DNA of 64,000 bases from Sterolibacterium denitrificans (GCF_900174485.1 NZ_LT837803.1:2619305-2683304), one strand, 5' to 3'; positions 24,090 to 34,819 are shown, numbered from the stretch's first letter. Made by a program: numbers and translations. Notes: generated by a model not told the origin, from the letters alone.

Positions 24090-25622
24090 TTACGGCAATG
24101 CGGCAGCGCGCAGCCGCGCCGCAACCCGATCCAGGGCAAGCAGCGCCTGGGCACTCAATGCCGCCAGCGCCGCCGGGCCTTGTGCGGCAGCGACGATCTG
24201 GCGGGCGCTGAAGCACAGGCGCAACGCGGCGATGGCCTGACCGTCGCGCTGGCCGCAGGCGACGGGTTGGCCGAACTGGCAACGCAGACCCACGTTTCCA
24301 TTTTCGCTCGCGCCCCGGAGCAGATCGCGCTGGATGGCGGCAGTTGCCGCCGCATCGAGGTAACGGCCATCGGGCCGGCGCAGCAGGAAGGGGAAGATGG
24401 TCTGGCAGGTATCCCAGCGCGCCGCCGGTGCGCCCTCGCCCTCTCCACCCGGCAGCGCATGGCGTTCGAGCGGCGGTACCGGCAAGGCCTCCAGCAGCGG
24501 ATCGCGCGCCAGGCGGTCGCGCACGGCGGCGGCGCAATGCTCGAGGATGCGCCTCACGCCGGCATCGGGCAGCGCATGAAAGGCGCGCATTTCGGCCAGC
24601 GCCGCTTCCCAGCGCAGCAGCAGGCCGAAGTTGGGCGTATCCGGCAGCGCATCGACCCGCCAGCCGGCCGGCCAGGCGGCCTGCGCCGAATAGGCTCGCA
24701 GGCTGGCGGGCACGGCGGTGTTGCGCCAACGCGCGGCCAACCGCGATGGCACGAGCAGGGCGCCGGAAAAACTCGGGCCGCCAATGAATTTCGAGCCGGT
24801 CAGCGCCACCAGGCATCCCTGCGCCAGCCAGGCTTGCAAGGTCGCCGGGGCCAGACGCAACTGGCAGGCATCGACCAGGATCGTCAGCCGCGCGCCCAGT
24901 TGCCGTTGCAATGCCATGACGCAGGCGGGCGTGGGCGCGAGCAGGCCGGTCTTGGCGACATCGGCGACGATCAGCAGCACCTGCCGGTCTTCGGCGGCCG
25001 CCGCCAGGACTTGCGCGCCGATGTCGGCATCAACCTCGGCCGGCGGGCGCGGCCTGCCACCGGCATCGCGCACGGCCACATCGACGAATTCCAGCGTGCG
25101 GCCGGCGATGATCGGCCTGCCATCCTCTGCGCCATGCCGGGCGAAATGCAGCCCGCGCAAGGCGGCCGGCACCTGGCTGCCGGTTTCCGCCGCGGCGATG
25201 CCGACGATGCGCAAGGCTTGCGCGGCATTTGCCGCCGCGAGCTGGGCGGCGATCAGATGCAGTTCGCTGCCCGAGCTGGCGAAAATGATGTCGGCCGCAG
25301 CGTCGGCATACAGGCTTTGCAATTCGCCGCGTTGCCGCGCCAGTTCCTCGGCATGGATTTGCCTTGCGCATGCCGCCGCCACCGTGGCGCCTGCGGCAAG
25401 CGAGCGTTGCAGGCGGGCATGCAGTTGCGTCGCGGCCGCCAGGCCGGCCGGCGAAACCGGCGAGGCCGTCGATGAGCCGAAGGCCAGCAACCGTGGCGCC
25501 GGTCTGGGCGGGCAGCCATAGATATTGCAGCCGCTTGCCGGATCCAGGGCGATGCGGGCATCGCCACCGCTGACGAGCAGCGCTTCAACGGACGGCAAGT
25601 ATTCCTCGGCTACCTCGGTCAC
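24090..25622 (-). CDS. PLP-dependent class V aminotransferase/desulfurase-fold enzyme, unknown substrate
   Basis: A 510-residue fold-type I PLP enzyme of the NifS/aminotransferase V superfamily. An N-terminal substrate loop (LDPASGCNIYGCPPRP) is followed by a small-domain region near 110-135 (ADIIFASSGSELHLIAAQLA). ILVDACQL supplies the Asp to the PLP ring, and the Schiff-base Lys lies in LTGSKFIGGPSFSGALLVPS near residue 286. The usual IscS/SufS cysteine loop is not obvious. The start is GTG at 25622. It is third in an operon after a PLP decarboxylase and an ATP-grasp enzyme. Product unknown. Confidence 0.7.
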   Translation of the reverse strand: MTEVAEEYLPSVEALLVSGGDARIALDPASGCNIYGCPPRPAPRLLAFGSSTASPVSPAGLAAATQLHARLQRSLAAGATVAAACARQIHAEELARQRGELQSLYADAAADIIFASSGSELHLIAAQLAAANAAQALRIVGIAAAETGSQVPAALRGLHFARHGAEDGRPIIAGRTLEFVDVAVRDAGGRPRPPAEVDADIGAQVLAAAAEDRQVLLIVADVAKTGLLAPTPACVMALQRQLGARLTILVDACQLRLAPATLQAWLAQGCLVALTGSKFIGGPSFSGALLVPSRLAARWRNTAVPASLRAYSAQAAWPAGWRVDALPDTPNFGLLLRWEAALAEMRAFHALPDAGVRRILEHCAAAVRDRLARDPLLEALPVPPLERHALPGGEGEGAPAARWDTCQTIFPFLLRRPDGRYLDAAATAAIQRDLLRGASENGNVGLRCQFGQPVACGQRDGQAIAALRLCFSARQIVAAAQGPAALAALSAQALLALDRVAARLRAAALP

Positions 25623-25639
25623 AAGTCACAAGTCGCAAG

Positions 25640-26857
25640 TTACAAATTACGCTGCCGGGCCGCTTCGAGCATGGCGCGGAAAGCCTGGAAGACTTTCCGC
25701 ATCGGCGGTTGTTTGTAGGGAAAGACCGTGGGCGGATCCATGGCATGCACCACGGCGCTGGTGTCGACTTCAAAAATCAGCAGGCCGCCCCCGTCCGGCG
25801 CTTCGGCGCAGTCGATCACCAGGTAGTCGAGCGGCATGCGCTCATGGATGACGGCCAGGGCGGCCGCATGGCGGCGGGCGAAGTCCGCGTCGAATTCCGC
25901 CATGAAGTGCGCTTCCTCGGCGCGCTTGGCGGCGGACTCGGCCATGCCGGCGTTCAGGTAGTGGATCATCCAGTGTGCCGAGATGCCCATGTGGCAAGCG
26001 TAGGGCCGGCCTTCGATGAGGACGACGCGGTATTTGCGGTACAGGCCGTCGTCATTGCGATAGTCGATGAAACTGGAGACGTGGAATTCCTCTTCCGCCG
26101 CGCCGGCGAGAAAGGCGGCGATGTCCGCGGCGCCGTCGATTTTCGTCATGCCCTGTCCGGCGTGGGTGTCGAGCGGCCGGGCGATCAGCGGGAAGCGGCC
26201 GTCCTCGAGCACGTCCCGCAGCGCAAGCTCGCCGCTGCCGATCTGCGCCAGCATGCCGCGCTCGATGCGCCGCGTCGCCGGCATGACGATGCCCGGCGCG
26301 CCGCGCAGGTAGCGGCCGGCCTGGTCGCGCGTGGTGCAGATGATGCGTTCCGGCGCATTGATCACCGGCCGCGGCCAGTCGCGGGTGATGCCGGCAAGTT
26401 CGGCAAGCAGCGCGGTGTGGCGCGCCGAGGGGCCGATGGCGATGAACAGCAGGTCGTGATCGGGCAACTCTTCCGGCGGCGCCAGACCGTCGCCCATGTA
26501 GAGCATGTCGAGGGCGACATCCGAGTCTTCGAGCAGGCAGTCGAGCGGCGTGTTGCTCATCAGGTCGCCCGGCGTCATGAAGGCAAGCAGGCGCAACGGC
26601 GCGCGCGCGTCTTCCCGCAGCGCCGGCAGGTGATACAACGGCGTGATTTCCAGCGCCTGACGCTGCATCGACAAGGCCAGATCGCGGTTGCCGGTGAGTT
26701 GAAGCAGCGTCGCCATGTCCATCAGCGCATTGGCGTCCTGCGGATCGGCGGCGGCGCGCGCCAGCAACTGCTGGCCGAGCGGACGCAGATCGTCGCCGGC
26801 CAGCGCCCGGCGCATCAGCGCGGCATTGCCGAGCAGCGGCTGGCTCGGTTGGCTCAT
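25640..26857 (-). CDS. TPR-like/ATP-grasp ligase, unknown product
   Basis: A 405-residue protein. The first ~80 residues are TPR-like helices (DANALMDMATLLQLTGNRDL, ALSMQRQALEITPLYHLPAL). From about 90 onward there is an ATP-grasp fold: a pre-ATP domain (LLFIAIGPSARHTALLAELA), the glycine-rich phosphate loop FPLIARPLDTHAGQGM, RKYRVVLIEGRPYACHMGIS, and the metal site LLIFEVDTSAVVHAMDP. The usual ExN of the metal site appears as E-V-D. Such enzymes ligate a carboxylate to an amine. The ATG at 26857 overlaps the decarboxylase stop by 4 bp. Confidence 0.78.
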   Translation of the reverse strand: MSQPSQPLLGNAALMRRALAGDDLRPLGQQLLARAAADPQDANALMDMATLLQLTGNRDLALSMQRQALEITPLYHLPALREDARAPLRLLAFMTPGDLMSNTPLDCLLEDSDVALDMLYMGDGLAPPEELPDHDLLFIAIGPSARHTALLAELAGITRDWPRPVINAPERIICTTRDQAGRYLRGAPGIVMPATRRIERGMLAQIGSGELALRDVLEDGRFPLIARPLDTHAGQGMTKIDGAADIAAFLAGAAEEEFHVSSFIDYRNDDGLYRKYRVVLIEGRPYACHMGISAHWMIHYLNAGMAESAAKRAEEAHFMAEFDADFARRHAAALAVIHERMPLDYLVIDCAEAPDGGGLLIFEVDTSAVVHAMDPPTVFPYKQPPMRKVFQAFRAMLEAARQRNL

Positions 26858-28419
26858 TCCGCAGCGTCCTGGCGCAGGCCGAAGCCGAAACCGAAACCAT
26901 TGAGCGACGCACCCTGGCCGACGCCGCTGGCCAGGGTTTTTTCGCCGAGTTCCAGCGTGGCGCGCAACAGCGCGTCGATGTCGGGCCGCTGCGTACGATG
27001 ATTGACGATGGCCACCCGAATCGCCAGATGGCCGGCGATGGTGGTGGTCGACGGCGCGGCGATGCCGGACTCCTGCAGGGCGACGACGATGGCGGCATTC
27101 ACCAGGTCGGCATTCGACCCTGCCGGACAGCGGTAGCGGAAGCAGACGATGTTGAGCTCGACCGGCGCCAGCAGTTCGAGCTGCGGCGCATCCGCGACAC
27201 GCCGCGCCAGGTAGCGCGCCAATTCGCAGGTGGCCGAGATCATGCGGCCGAGCCGTTCGGTGCCATACACCTTGATGGTGAACCAGGTCTTCAGCGCCTT
27301 GAAGCTGCGCGACAGATCGAGGCCGAAATCGCAGGGCCACGGCGAGCCGGCAGCCATGCCGCGCATGTCGCGGCTGAGATAGGCGACCGGCAGGGCGAAG
27401 CTGTCGAAATGCAGGTTGCCGTCGCGCACCAGCACGAAGCCGGCGTCATAGGGCACCTGCAGCCATTTGTGGAAATCGAAGGCGATCGAATCGGCGCGTT
27501 CGATACCGGCCAGACGCGGGGCGATGTCCGGCGCCAGCATGCCGAGCGCGCCGAAGGCGCCGTCGATGTGGAACCACAGCCCTTCGCGCTGGGCAAGATC
27601 GGCCAGTTGCGGCAGGGGATCGATGGCGCCGACATCGACGGAGCCCGCCGTCCCGGCAATCATGAACGGCTTGAGCCCGGCGGCGCGATCCTCGGCAATG
27701 GCCTGTTCCAGCGCGGCGAGGTCGATGCGGAAATTTCCGTCCAGTGGAATGGTGCGGAGGAACTCGCCGCCGATACCCGCCACGTCCATCGCCTTGTAAA
27801 TGCACTTGTGCGCGCCGGCGGAAGCGTAGGCAACGAGCTGCTCGCCGCCGGCCAGCAAACCCTGGCGCCGCGTATCGGTACCCAGCGCTTGCGTCCTGGC
27901 GACGAGCAAGGCAAGCAGATTGGCCATCGAAGTGCCGGTGACGAACAGGCCGCTGGCGTTTTCGGGAAAGCCGAACAGCTCGCGCATCCAGTGCGTGACC
28001 TGGCGCTCGACGGCAATGGGAACCTGCGCCCGCCCGCCCAGGTTGGCGTTCAGCCCGGCGGCCAGCATCTCGCCCAACATGCCGACCGGCGTGCCGGCCC
28101 CATGCACCCAGCCCATGAAACCCGGATGGGCATTGCCGATGGCGTAGGGCAGGATGTCCTGCATGAAGTCTTCATGCACGGCGGACAAGGCTTGCGGCTG
28201 CCGCGGCAATGCCTGCTGGAAGGTGTCGCGCACCGCCGCCGGCGCGGGTTGCCAGACCGGGCGCTGGCGAATGTGCTGCTGATAGTCGAGGATGTCGTCC
28301 AGCATGCGGTGCGCCTGGACGCGCAACGCTTGCCAGTCCTGCGGATCGAGGGTTGCGGCGGCGTCTGCCGCAGAGTCCGGTTCGGCTGCCGGGTGGTTTG
28401 CTTGGGAGGGCTCCGGCAT
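26854..28419 (-). CDS. PLP-dependent group II decarboxylase (aromatic/amino acid type)
   Basis: A 521-residue enzyme of the DDC/TyrDC/AADC family. Features: HPGFMGWVHGAGTPVGMLGE, SGLFVTGTSMANLLALLVA, the PLP-His region AYASAGAHKCIYKAMD, the Asp in HIDGAFGALGM, and the Schiff-base Lys in FDFHKWLQVPYDAGF. The C-terminus has an unusual NGFGFGFGLRQDAAE tail beyond the catalytic fold. It should make an amine from an amino acid. It is first of the three-gene operon, 107 bases downstream of fliE on the same strand, so flagellar co-regulation is possible. Substrate cannot be inferred. Confidence 0.88.
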   Translation of the reverse strand: MPEPSQANHPAAEPDSAADAAATLDPQDWQALRVQAHRMLDDILDYQQHIRQRPVWQPAPAAVRDTFQQALPRQPQALSAVHEDFMQDILPYAIGNAHPGFMGWVHGAGTPVGMLGEMLAAGLNANLGGRAQVPIAVERQVTHWMRELFGFPENASGLFVTGTSMANLLALLVARTQALGTDTRRQGLLAGGEQLVAYASAGAHKCIYKAMDVAGIGGEFLRTIPLDGNFRIDLAALEQAIAEDRAAGLKPFMIAGTAGSVDVGAIDPLPQLADLAQREGLWFHIDGAFGALGMLAPDIAPRLAGIERADSIAFDFHKWLQVPYDAGFVLVRDGNLHFDSFALPVAYLSRDMRGMAAGSPWPCDFGLDLSRSFKALKTWFTIKVYGTERLGRMISATCELARYLARRVADAPQLELLAPVELNIVCFRYRCPAGSNADLVNAAIVVALQESGIAAPSTTTIAGHLAIRVAIVNHRTQRPDIDALLRATLELGEKTLASGVGQGASLNGFGFGFGLRQDAAE

Positions 28420-28495
28420 GACGGGTTCAGGGACGGATAGTGAAGAGAGGCAGGCTGCCGCCTACTGATGGCGGCGCATTTGACGCAAGGTTCAC

Positions 28496-28520
28496 AAGTC
28501 GCAGGCTGCGCTTGCGACTT
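28496..28520 (-). promoter_or_regulatory. Hairpin between fliE and the PLP/ATP-grasp operon
   Basis: AAGTCGCA-GGCTGCGCT-TGCGACTT is an 8-bp perfect stem just past the fliE stop. No T tract is seen on the minus strand. It may attenuate read-through from the sigma54-driven fliE transcript into the decarboxylase operon. Confidence 0.4.
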
Positions 28521-28526
28521 ACGGCG

Positions 28527-28874
28527 TCACACCGGCATGTTCATGATGTCGTGGTAGGCCGTGACCAGCTTGTTGCGCACCTGCACCATCTGCTGGAAGG
28601 AAAGGTTGGCCTTCTGCAGATTGATCATGACGTCCTGCAGATTGACGTTGCTGTCGCCGGCGGCGAAGCCCTGCGACATTTGCTGCGCCGATTGCTGGGC
28701 CTGATTGACCTGGTCGATGGCGTTCTTCAGGGCGACAGCGAAATCCGCACCGCCCGCCTCGGCCGCGCCGCCGACCGCTCCTGCCGCCCGCCCCACCGGC
28801 TTGCCGGCGGCAACCGCGCCCGCCGAGCGCAGCTCCACCAGCATTTGATCCAGATTCCGAGTGTCGATCGCCAT
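28527..28874 (-). CDS. fliE: Flagellar hook-basal body complex protein FliE
   Basis: A 115-residue rod-MS-ring junction protein exported early by the flagellar type III system. Family features: DFAVALKNAIDQVNQAQQSA, QGFAAGDSNVNLQDVMINLQ and the C-terminal FQQMVQVRNKLVTAYHDIMN. The first ~45 residues are Ala/Gly-rich. CGGGAGAT precedes the ATG. A sigma54-type promoter (28997-29011) lies about 110 bases upstream, fitting its place as an early-assembled component under FlrC control. It is the only fli structural gene read in this direction here. Confidence 0.94.
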   Translation of the reverse strand: MAIDTRNLDQMLVELRSAGAVAAGKPVGRAAGAVGGAAEAGGADFAVALKNAIDQVNQAQQSAQQMSQGFAAGDSNVNLQDVMINLQKANLSFQQMVQVRNKLVTAYHDIMNMPV

Positions 28875-28996
28875 GGTTTATCTCCCGCTCCGACGGGCAG
28901 GCAACGTGAGCAAGGTTTGCCTGCTTTCCTGCGTGCTGCCTTTGGGTAGTCCGTTCTGCATGTTGTTTGCCTGCGTGCCTGTTTTCCATTGTAGTA

Positions 28997-29011
28997 GCAA
29001 ACCACATGCCA
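28997..29011 (-). promoter_or_regulatory. Sigma54-type promoter of fliE
   Basis: On the minus strand TGGCAT-GTGGT-TTGC matches the RpoN consensus TGGCAC-N5-TTGC at nine of ten positions with exact spacing. It lies between flrC and fliE, so FlrC could activate it. Transcription would start near 28985. Confidence 0.8.
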
Positions 29012-29068
29012 GAAAAGCAGCGCATTTGCCGATGCCCGTTCAAAAATTCAGCGATCAAGATTCAGGAT

Positions 29069-30480
<1,412 letters not shown>

Positions 30481-30484
<4 letters not shown>

Positions 30485-31836
30485 GCTTTTCCTGTGTGTC
30501 CCTGTGCATCCCTGTACGCGTCCTGCCCCGCCTGCAGTGGCAGGGTGACGATGAATTCGCTGCCCATGCCGGGAGTGGAATCGACTTCGATGTTGCCGTT
30601 GTGCGCCCGCATGACGCCGCGAGCGATGGCCAGCCCCAGCCCGGTGCCTTCGGCGCGGGTGGTGAAGAACGGCTCGAACAGCCGCGCCACCACGTCCGCC
30701 GCCATGCCGGCGCCGTTGTCGCGCACGCGCAGCACCAGCAGTTCGGCTTCGATGCCGGCCGTCAGCCGCACCTCGCCATGATCCGTCGCGGCGGCGGCAT
30801 GCAGGGCATTTTCCAGCAGATTGACCAGCGCGCCGACGATGGCCTTGCGATTGCCCTGCAGCGGCGGCAGGCTCTCTGCGGCATGAACCTGAAAGGCCAC
30901 CGCGCGCGTCCGTGCCAGCGGTTCGATGGTATGGCGCAGTTCGCGCAGCAATTCCGCGACGTCGATGGCTTCGCGCCCGAGGACTTCGCCACGGGCGAAC
31001 AGCAGCATGTCCTGAATCAGCCGCTCCAGGTGCTTGAGGCGGGAAACCGCCTTGCCGGCAATGCGGATGCGCGGCTCCGCCGCAATCTCGGGCACTTCGA
31101 GATTGCCGGTATAGAGCAGCGCGGCCGCCAGCGGCGTGCGCAACTGATGAGCGAGCTGGGCGGCCATTTCGCCCATGGCGGCCAGGCGCTGGTTGCGCTC
31201 GGCCTGGGTCTTCAGGCGCTGGGCCTCGGTGATGTCATGCAGCAGGACGATGCGCCCGCCGGCCGAATCCAGCGCCGTCACGGTCACCGCCACGGCCAGG
31301 CGCCGGCCATTGCCGCCGGGCGCGGTGAGATATTCGCCGGGCGTCTCGCTGGCCGTCAGTTGCGCCCGCTCCACGGCAGACCAGGCAAGGCCGAGCAAGG
31401 AAGTCGGGGCCGGAACCGAGACTGACATTGACTCCGCTCCCGCCGCCGCGAGCATGCCGACTGCCGCCGGGTTGGCCTGCTCGATCCGCCCCTGCGCATC
31501 GAGCACCACCACGCCGGCCGGCAGGGCGGAAAGCAGCAGCGAGAGGCGTTCGGTGAGGGCGGCCTTTTCCTGGTATTGCTGGCGCAGGGCGCCATTGGCG
31601 GCGGCCAGCTCGCTGGTCAGTTCGGCAACCTGGGCCTGCAGCCGGGTGTAGGCGGTCGAGAGTTCTTCCGAGGCCTGGTTGAAAATGCGGAAAGCCTCGG
31701 CCAGCCGCAAGGTTTCGATCTGCGCGGCCTGCGCCTCGCCGGGCGTCGGGGTGGCGGAGGACGGCCCCGGCGCATCATCCTGTTCCGGCCCCTGCTCCGC
31801 AATCCTTGCCGCCGCCTGTTCGAAGAAGTTTTCCAT
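30481..31836 (-). CDS. flrB: Flagellar sensor histidine kinase FlrB/FleS
   Basis: A 451-residue soluble kinase with no transmembrane segment. It has an N-terminal helical region (about 50-115), a PAS domain near 120-195 (LPAGVVVLDAQGRIEQANPA), a HisKA with the phospho-acceptor His in MAAQLAHQLRTPLAAALL, and an HATPase domain (NLLENALHAA, DNGAGM, GTGLGLAIARG). It phosphorylates FlrC, the next gene, with a 4-bp overlap. It is probably checkpointed by MS-ring/switch assembly (fliF and fliG are encoded divergently next door). Confidence 0.94.
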
Positions 31837-32138
31837 GGTTTTCCGCCTTGCAGCGGCCGATCATGGCAGATTCACCGCGCCGAAACAAGAATTCCGCGGC
31901 GATTCCACCGAATTGCGCGGCGATCCGGCGCTCAAGTCGCAAAATACCGGCCAAAAACCGCCTTTCTTCCTTAGCAGGGCCGGGGCCGGCAAGGCATAAT
32001 CGGGAGGTCGTCAGAATCGGCTTTTGCGGTATCCGGCGGTATCTGACCACAGCCGGCAGATGCAGCGGTAAAGATGACGAACACGGCAACGACATAACGA
32101 CACAGCGATACAACGATACAACGATACGCACACAAAAT
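31837..32138. other. Divergent flrB/fliF intergenic region with 8-bp tandem repeat
   Basis: 302 bases between the divergent flrBC and fliF operons; it should contain both promoters. I found no good sigma54 or sigma28 match. Before the fliF ATG the unit CGATACAA occurs at 32106-32113 and 32114-32121 and begins again at 32122. No gene is supported here. Confidence 0.5.
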
Positions 32139-33782
32139 ATGGCCAGCACGGCGCAAACAGCGACACTGCCTTTTTCGCTCGAAACACTGAACCAGCTCAC
32201 GCCCAACCAGAAGGTAGGCGGTCTGGCGGCGATCGCCTTCGCCATCGCGCTCCTCACCGGCATCTGGATGTGGAGCAAGAACATCGAGTACAGCGTGCTG
32301 TTCTCGAATGTTTCCGATCGCGACGGCGGCCAGATCGTTGCCACGCTGCAGCAGATGAACGTGCCCTACAAGTTCTCCGAAGGCGGCGGCGCCATCCTGG
32401 TGCCGGCAACCCGGGTGCACGATACGCGCCTGCGCCTGGCCTCGCAGGGACTGCCGAAGGGCGGCCTGGTCGGTTTCGAGGTCATGGAAACGCAAAAACT
32501 GGGCGCCAGCCAGTTCCTCGAACAGGTCAATTATCAGCGGGCGCTGGAAGGCGAGCTGGCACGCTCGATCCAGACGCTGCAGGCCGTGCAGGCGGCGCGC
32601 GTGCATCTGGCGATTCCCAAGCAATCGGCCTTCCTGCGCGACGAACAGAAACCGACGGCCTCGGTGGTGCTCTCCCTGTATCCCGGCCGGGCGCTCGAAT
32701 CGGCCCAGGTTGCCGGCATCGTCCATCTGGTGGCCTCCAGCGTTTCCCAACTGACGCCCAACAACGTCAGCGTGATCGACCAGAACGGCACCCTGGTATC
32801 GAAAAACGGCGATCCGGCACGCGACAACGGACTGGATCCGGCCCAGCTCAAGTATTTGAGCGATCTCGAGCAAACCACGACCCGGCGCATCGAGGCCATC
32901 CTCGAACCCATCGTTGGCGCCGGCAACGTGCGTGCCCAGGTCGCTGCCGATATCGACTTCTCCCAGGTCGAGCAGATGGCCGAAACGTATGTCCCGAATC
33001 CGGCGACCAATGCCGCCATCCGCAGCCAGCAAACCAGCGAGACCAGCAACGCGGCGGCCGGCGCAGCGCTCGGCGTCCCCGGCGCGCTGTCGAATCAACC
33101 GCCGGTACCGGCGATTGCGCCGATCACCTCGCCCTCTGTCGCCGGCCAGAGCAATGCCGCCGGCGCGGGCGCCGAGTCGCCCCAGGTGCAGAGCCGCAAC
33201 GCCACGATCAATTACGAACTCGACAAGACCATCCGGCATACCAGAAGCAGCTTTGGCGCCATCAAGCGATTGTCCGTGGCGGTCGTCGTCAATCACAAGA
33301 AGAGCGCGCCGGACAGCGAAGGCAAGGTCAAGACCACGCCGCTGAGCGCTGCCGAAATGCAGCAGGTCAACGAACTGGTGCGCGAAGCCATGGGCTACAA
33401 CCAGGAACGCGGCGATACGCTCAACGTGGCCAACGTCTCGTTCAATCCGGTCGAGAAGGAAACGCTCGCCGAAATCCCGCTCTGGCAGAACGTGGGGCTG
33501 CTCGCCATGGCCAGGGAAAGCGTGAAATACGTCCTGGTGGCCATCGTTGCCCTGCTGCTCTGGAACAAAATGCTCAATCCCCTGTTCAGAGCCTGGACCA
33601 GGGCGGCAGAGGAGCGGCGCAAGATGCTGGAGCTGGCCAATCAGGAAAGAGCGCTCGAGCAGAGCGCAAGCGCACCCCGGCGCAAGTATGACGCCAAGCT
33701 TGCCGATGCCCGCGATCTGGCGAAACAGGATCCGAAGGTCGTCGCCGACGTAATCAAGGGCTGGGTCAGCGGGAATGAGTAG
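32139..33782 (+). CDS. fliF: Flagellar MS-ring protein FliF
   Basis: A 547-residue inner-membrane protein forming the MS ring, base of the basal body and C-ring. It has an N-terminal transmembrane helix (about 25-45), YscJ/FliF ring-building domains (VATLQQMNVPYKFSEGGGAI, then LPKGGLVGFEVM), a disordered Pro/Ala-rich loop around 300-345, a second transmembrane helix near 455-475 (YVLVAIVALLLWNKM), and a FliG-binding C-terminal tail (PKVVADVIKGWVSG). The start is set at 32139 by length and homology; an upstream extension is rejected. It overlaps fliG by 8 bp. Confidence 0.97.
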   Translation: MASTAQTATLPFSLETLNQLTPNQKVGGLAAIAFAIALLTGIWMWSKNIEYSVLFSNVSDRDGGQIVATLQQMNVPYKFSEGGGAILVPATRVHDTRLRLASQGLPKGGLVGFEVMETQKLGASQFLEQVNYQRALEGELARSIQTLQAVQAARVHLAIPKQSAFLRDEQKPTASVVLSLYPGRALESAQVAGIVHLVASSVSQLTPNNVSVIDQNGTLVSKNGDPARDNGLDPAQLKYLSDLEQTTTRRIEAILEPIVGAGNVRAQVAADIDFSQVEQMAETYVPNPATNAAIRSQQTSETSNAAAGAALGVPGALSNQPPVPAIAPITSPSVAGQSNAAGAGAESPQVQSRNATINYELDKTIRHTRSSFGAIKRLSVAVVVNHKKSAPDSEGKVKTTPLSAAEMQQVNELVREAMGYNQERGDTLNVANVSFNPVEKETLAEIPLWQNVGLLAMARESVKYVLVAIVALLLWNKMLNPLFRAWTRAAEERRKMLELANQERALEQSASAPRRKYDAKLADARDLAKQDPKVVADVIKGWVSGNE

Positions 33783-34767
33783 CGAAGGGGTCGAAAAAGG
33801 CGCCATGCTGCTGCTTTCCCTGGGCGGCGACCAGGCGGCGGAGGTTCTGAAGCACCTGAGCCCCAAGGAAGTGCAGAAGCTCGGCCACGCCATGGCCACG
33901 CTCAAGGGCGTGCCGCGCGAAAAAATCGAAGAAGTGCTCGACGAACTCGAATCCGAGACGGCCAAGGGCGCCGGCGTCTCGGCCGACGAGGAGCTCATCC
34001 GCAACATGCTCACCAAGGCGCTGGGCGATGATCGCGCCTCCAACCTGATTTCCCGCATCCTGCATGGCGGCGATACGGCGGGCATCGAGAGTCTGAAGTG
34101 GATGGATCCGGGCACGGTGGCCGACATGATCCGCAACGAACATCCGCAGATCATCGCCACCATCCTCGTCCATCTCGACTACGATCATGCCGGCGAAATC
34201 CTCAAGCTGTTCACCGAGCGCCTGCGCAATGACGTGCTGTTGCGCATCGCCACGCTCGACGGCGTGCAGCCGCAGGCGCTGTTCGAACTCAACGAGGCGC
34301 TGACGCGCGTGCTCGCCGGCTCGGCGACCATCAAGAAGGCGGCCATCGGGGGAATCCGGCATGCGGCGGAAATTCTCAACTTCGTCGGCCAGGCGCAGGA
34401 AACCGCCATCATCGACAATGTCCGCGAATACGATCCCGATCTGGCGCAGAAGATCCTCGATGAAATGTTCGTCTTCGACAATCTCCTGGAAGTCGACGAT
34501 CGCGGCATACAATTGCTGCTGCGCGAAGTGCAGTCCGACTCGCTGATCGTGGCGCTGAAGGGCGCCCCGCCGGAACTGCGCGAGAAGATATTCAAGAACA
34601 TGTCGCAGCGCGCGGCCGAAATGCTGCGCGAGGATCTCGAAGCGAAGGGGCCGGTACGCCTGTCGGAGGTCGAGATGGAACAGAAGGAAATCCTCAAGAT
34701 CGCCCGCCGTCTTGCGGACGAGGGCCAGATCCAGCTCGGCGGCGGCGGTCAGGATGCCTTCGTCTGA
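33775..34767 (+). CDS. fliG: Flagellar motor switch protein FliG
   Basis: A 330-residue C-ring protein that couples stator torque to the rotor. The N-terminal FliF-binding domain starts GVEKGAMLLLSLGGDQAAEV. The middle domain has the EHPQ signature (IRNEHPQIIATILVHLD). The C-terminal torque helix contains LEVDDRGIQLLLREVQSDSL and ALKGAPPELREKIFKNMSQR. The charged residues needed for torque are present. Length is typical. It overlaps fliF by 8 bp. Confidence 0.98.
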   Translation: MSSEGVEKGAMLLLSLGGDQAAEVLKHLSPKEVQKLGHAMATLKGVPREKIEEVLDELESETAKGAGVSADEELIRNMLTKALGDDRASNLISRILHGGDTAGIESLKWMDPGTVADMIRNEHPQIIATILVHLDYDHAGEILKLFTERLRNDVLLRIATLDGVQPQALFELNEALTRVLAGSATIKKAAIGGIRHAAEILNFVGQAQETAIIDNVREYDPDLAQKILDEMFVFDNLLEVDDRGIQLLLREVQSDSLIVALKGAPPELREKIFKNMSQRAAEMLREDLEAKGPVRLSEVEMEQKEILKIARRLADEGQIQLGGGGQDAFV

Positions 34768-34819
34768 CGTCCGGCCGATGTCCGCGACATAGCCATCCAC
34801 CCCGCCTGCCTTCAGCGCA

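Noticed and set aside
24180-25475. 431-codon plus-strand frame opposite the class V PLP enzyme
   Set aside because: The minus strand carries the PLP-lysine and Asp motifs and an operon context; the plus frame is low-complexity.
26998-28440. 480-codon plus-strand frame opposite the decarboxylase
   Set aside because: The minus-strand decarboxylase has all PLP motifs; the opposite frame has none.
31971-34163. 730-codon minus-strand frame opposite fliF and fliG
   Set aside because: It is fully antisense to strongly conserved flagellar genes and has the composition of a shadow frame in GC-rich DNA.
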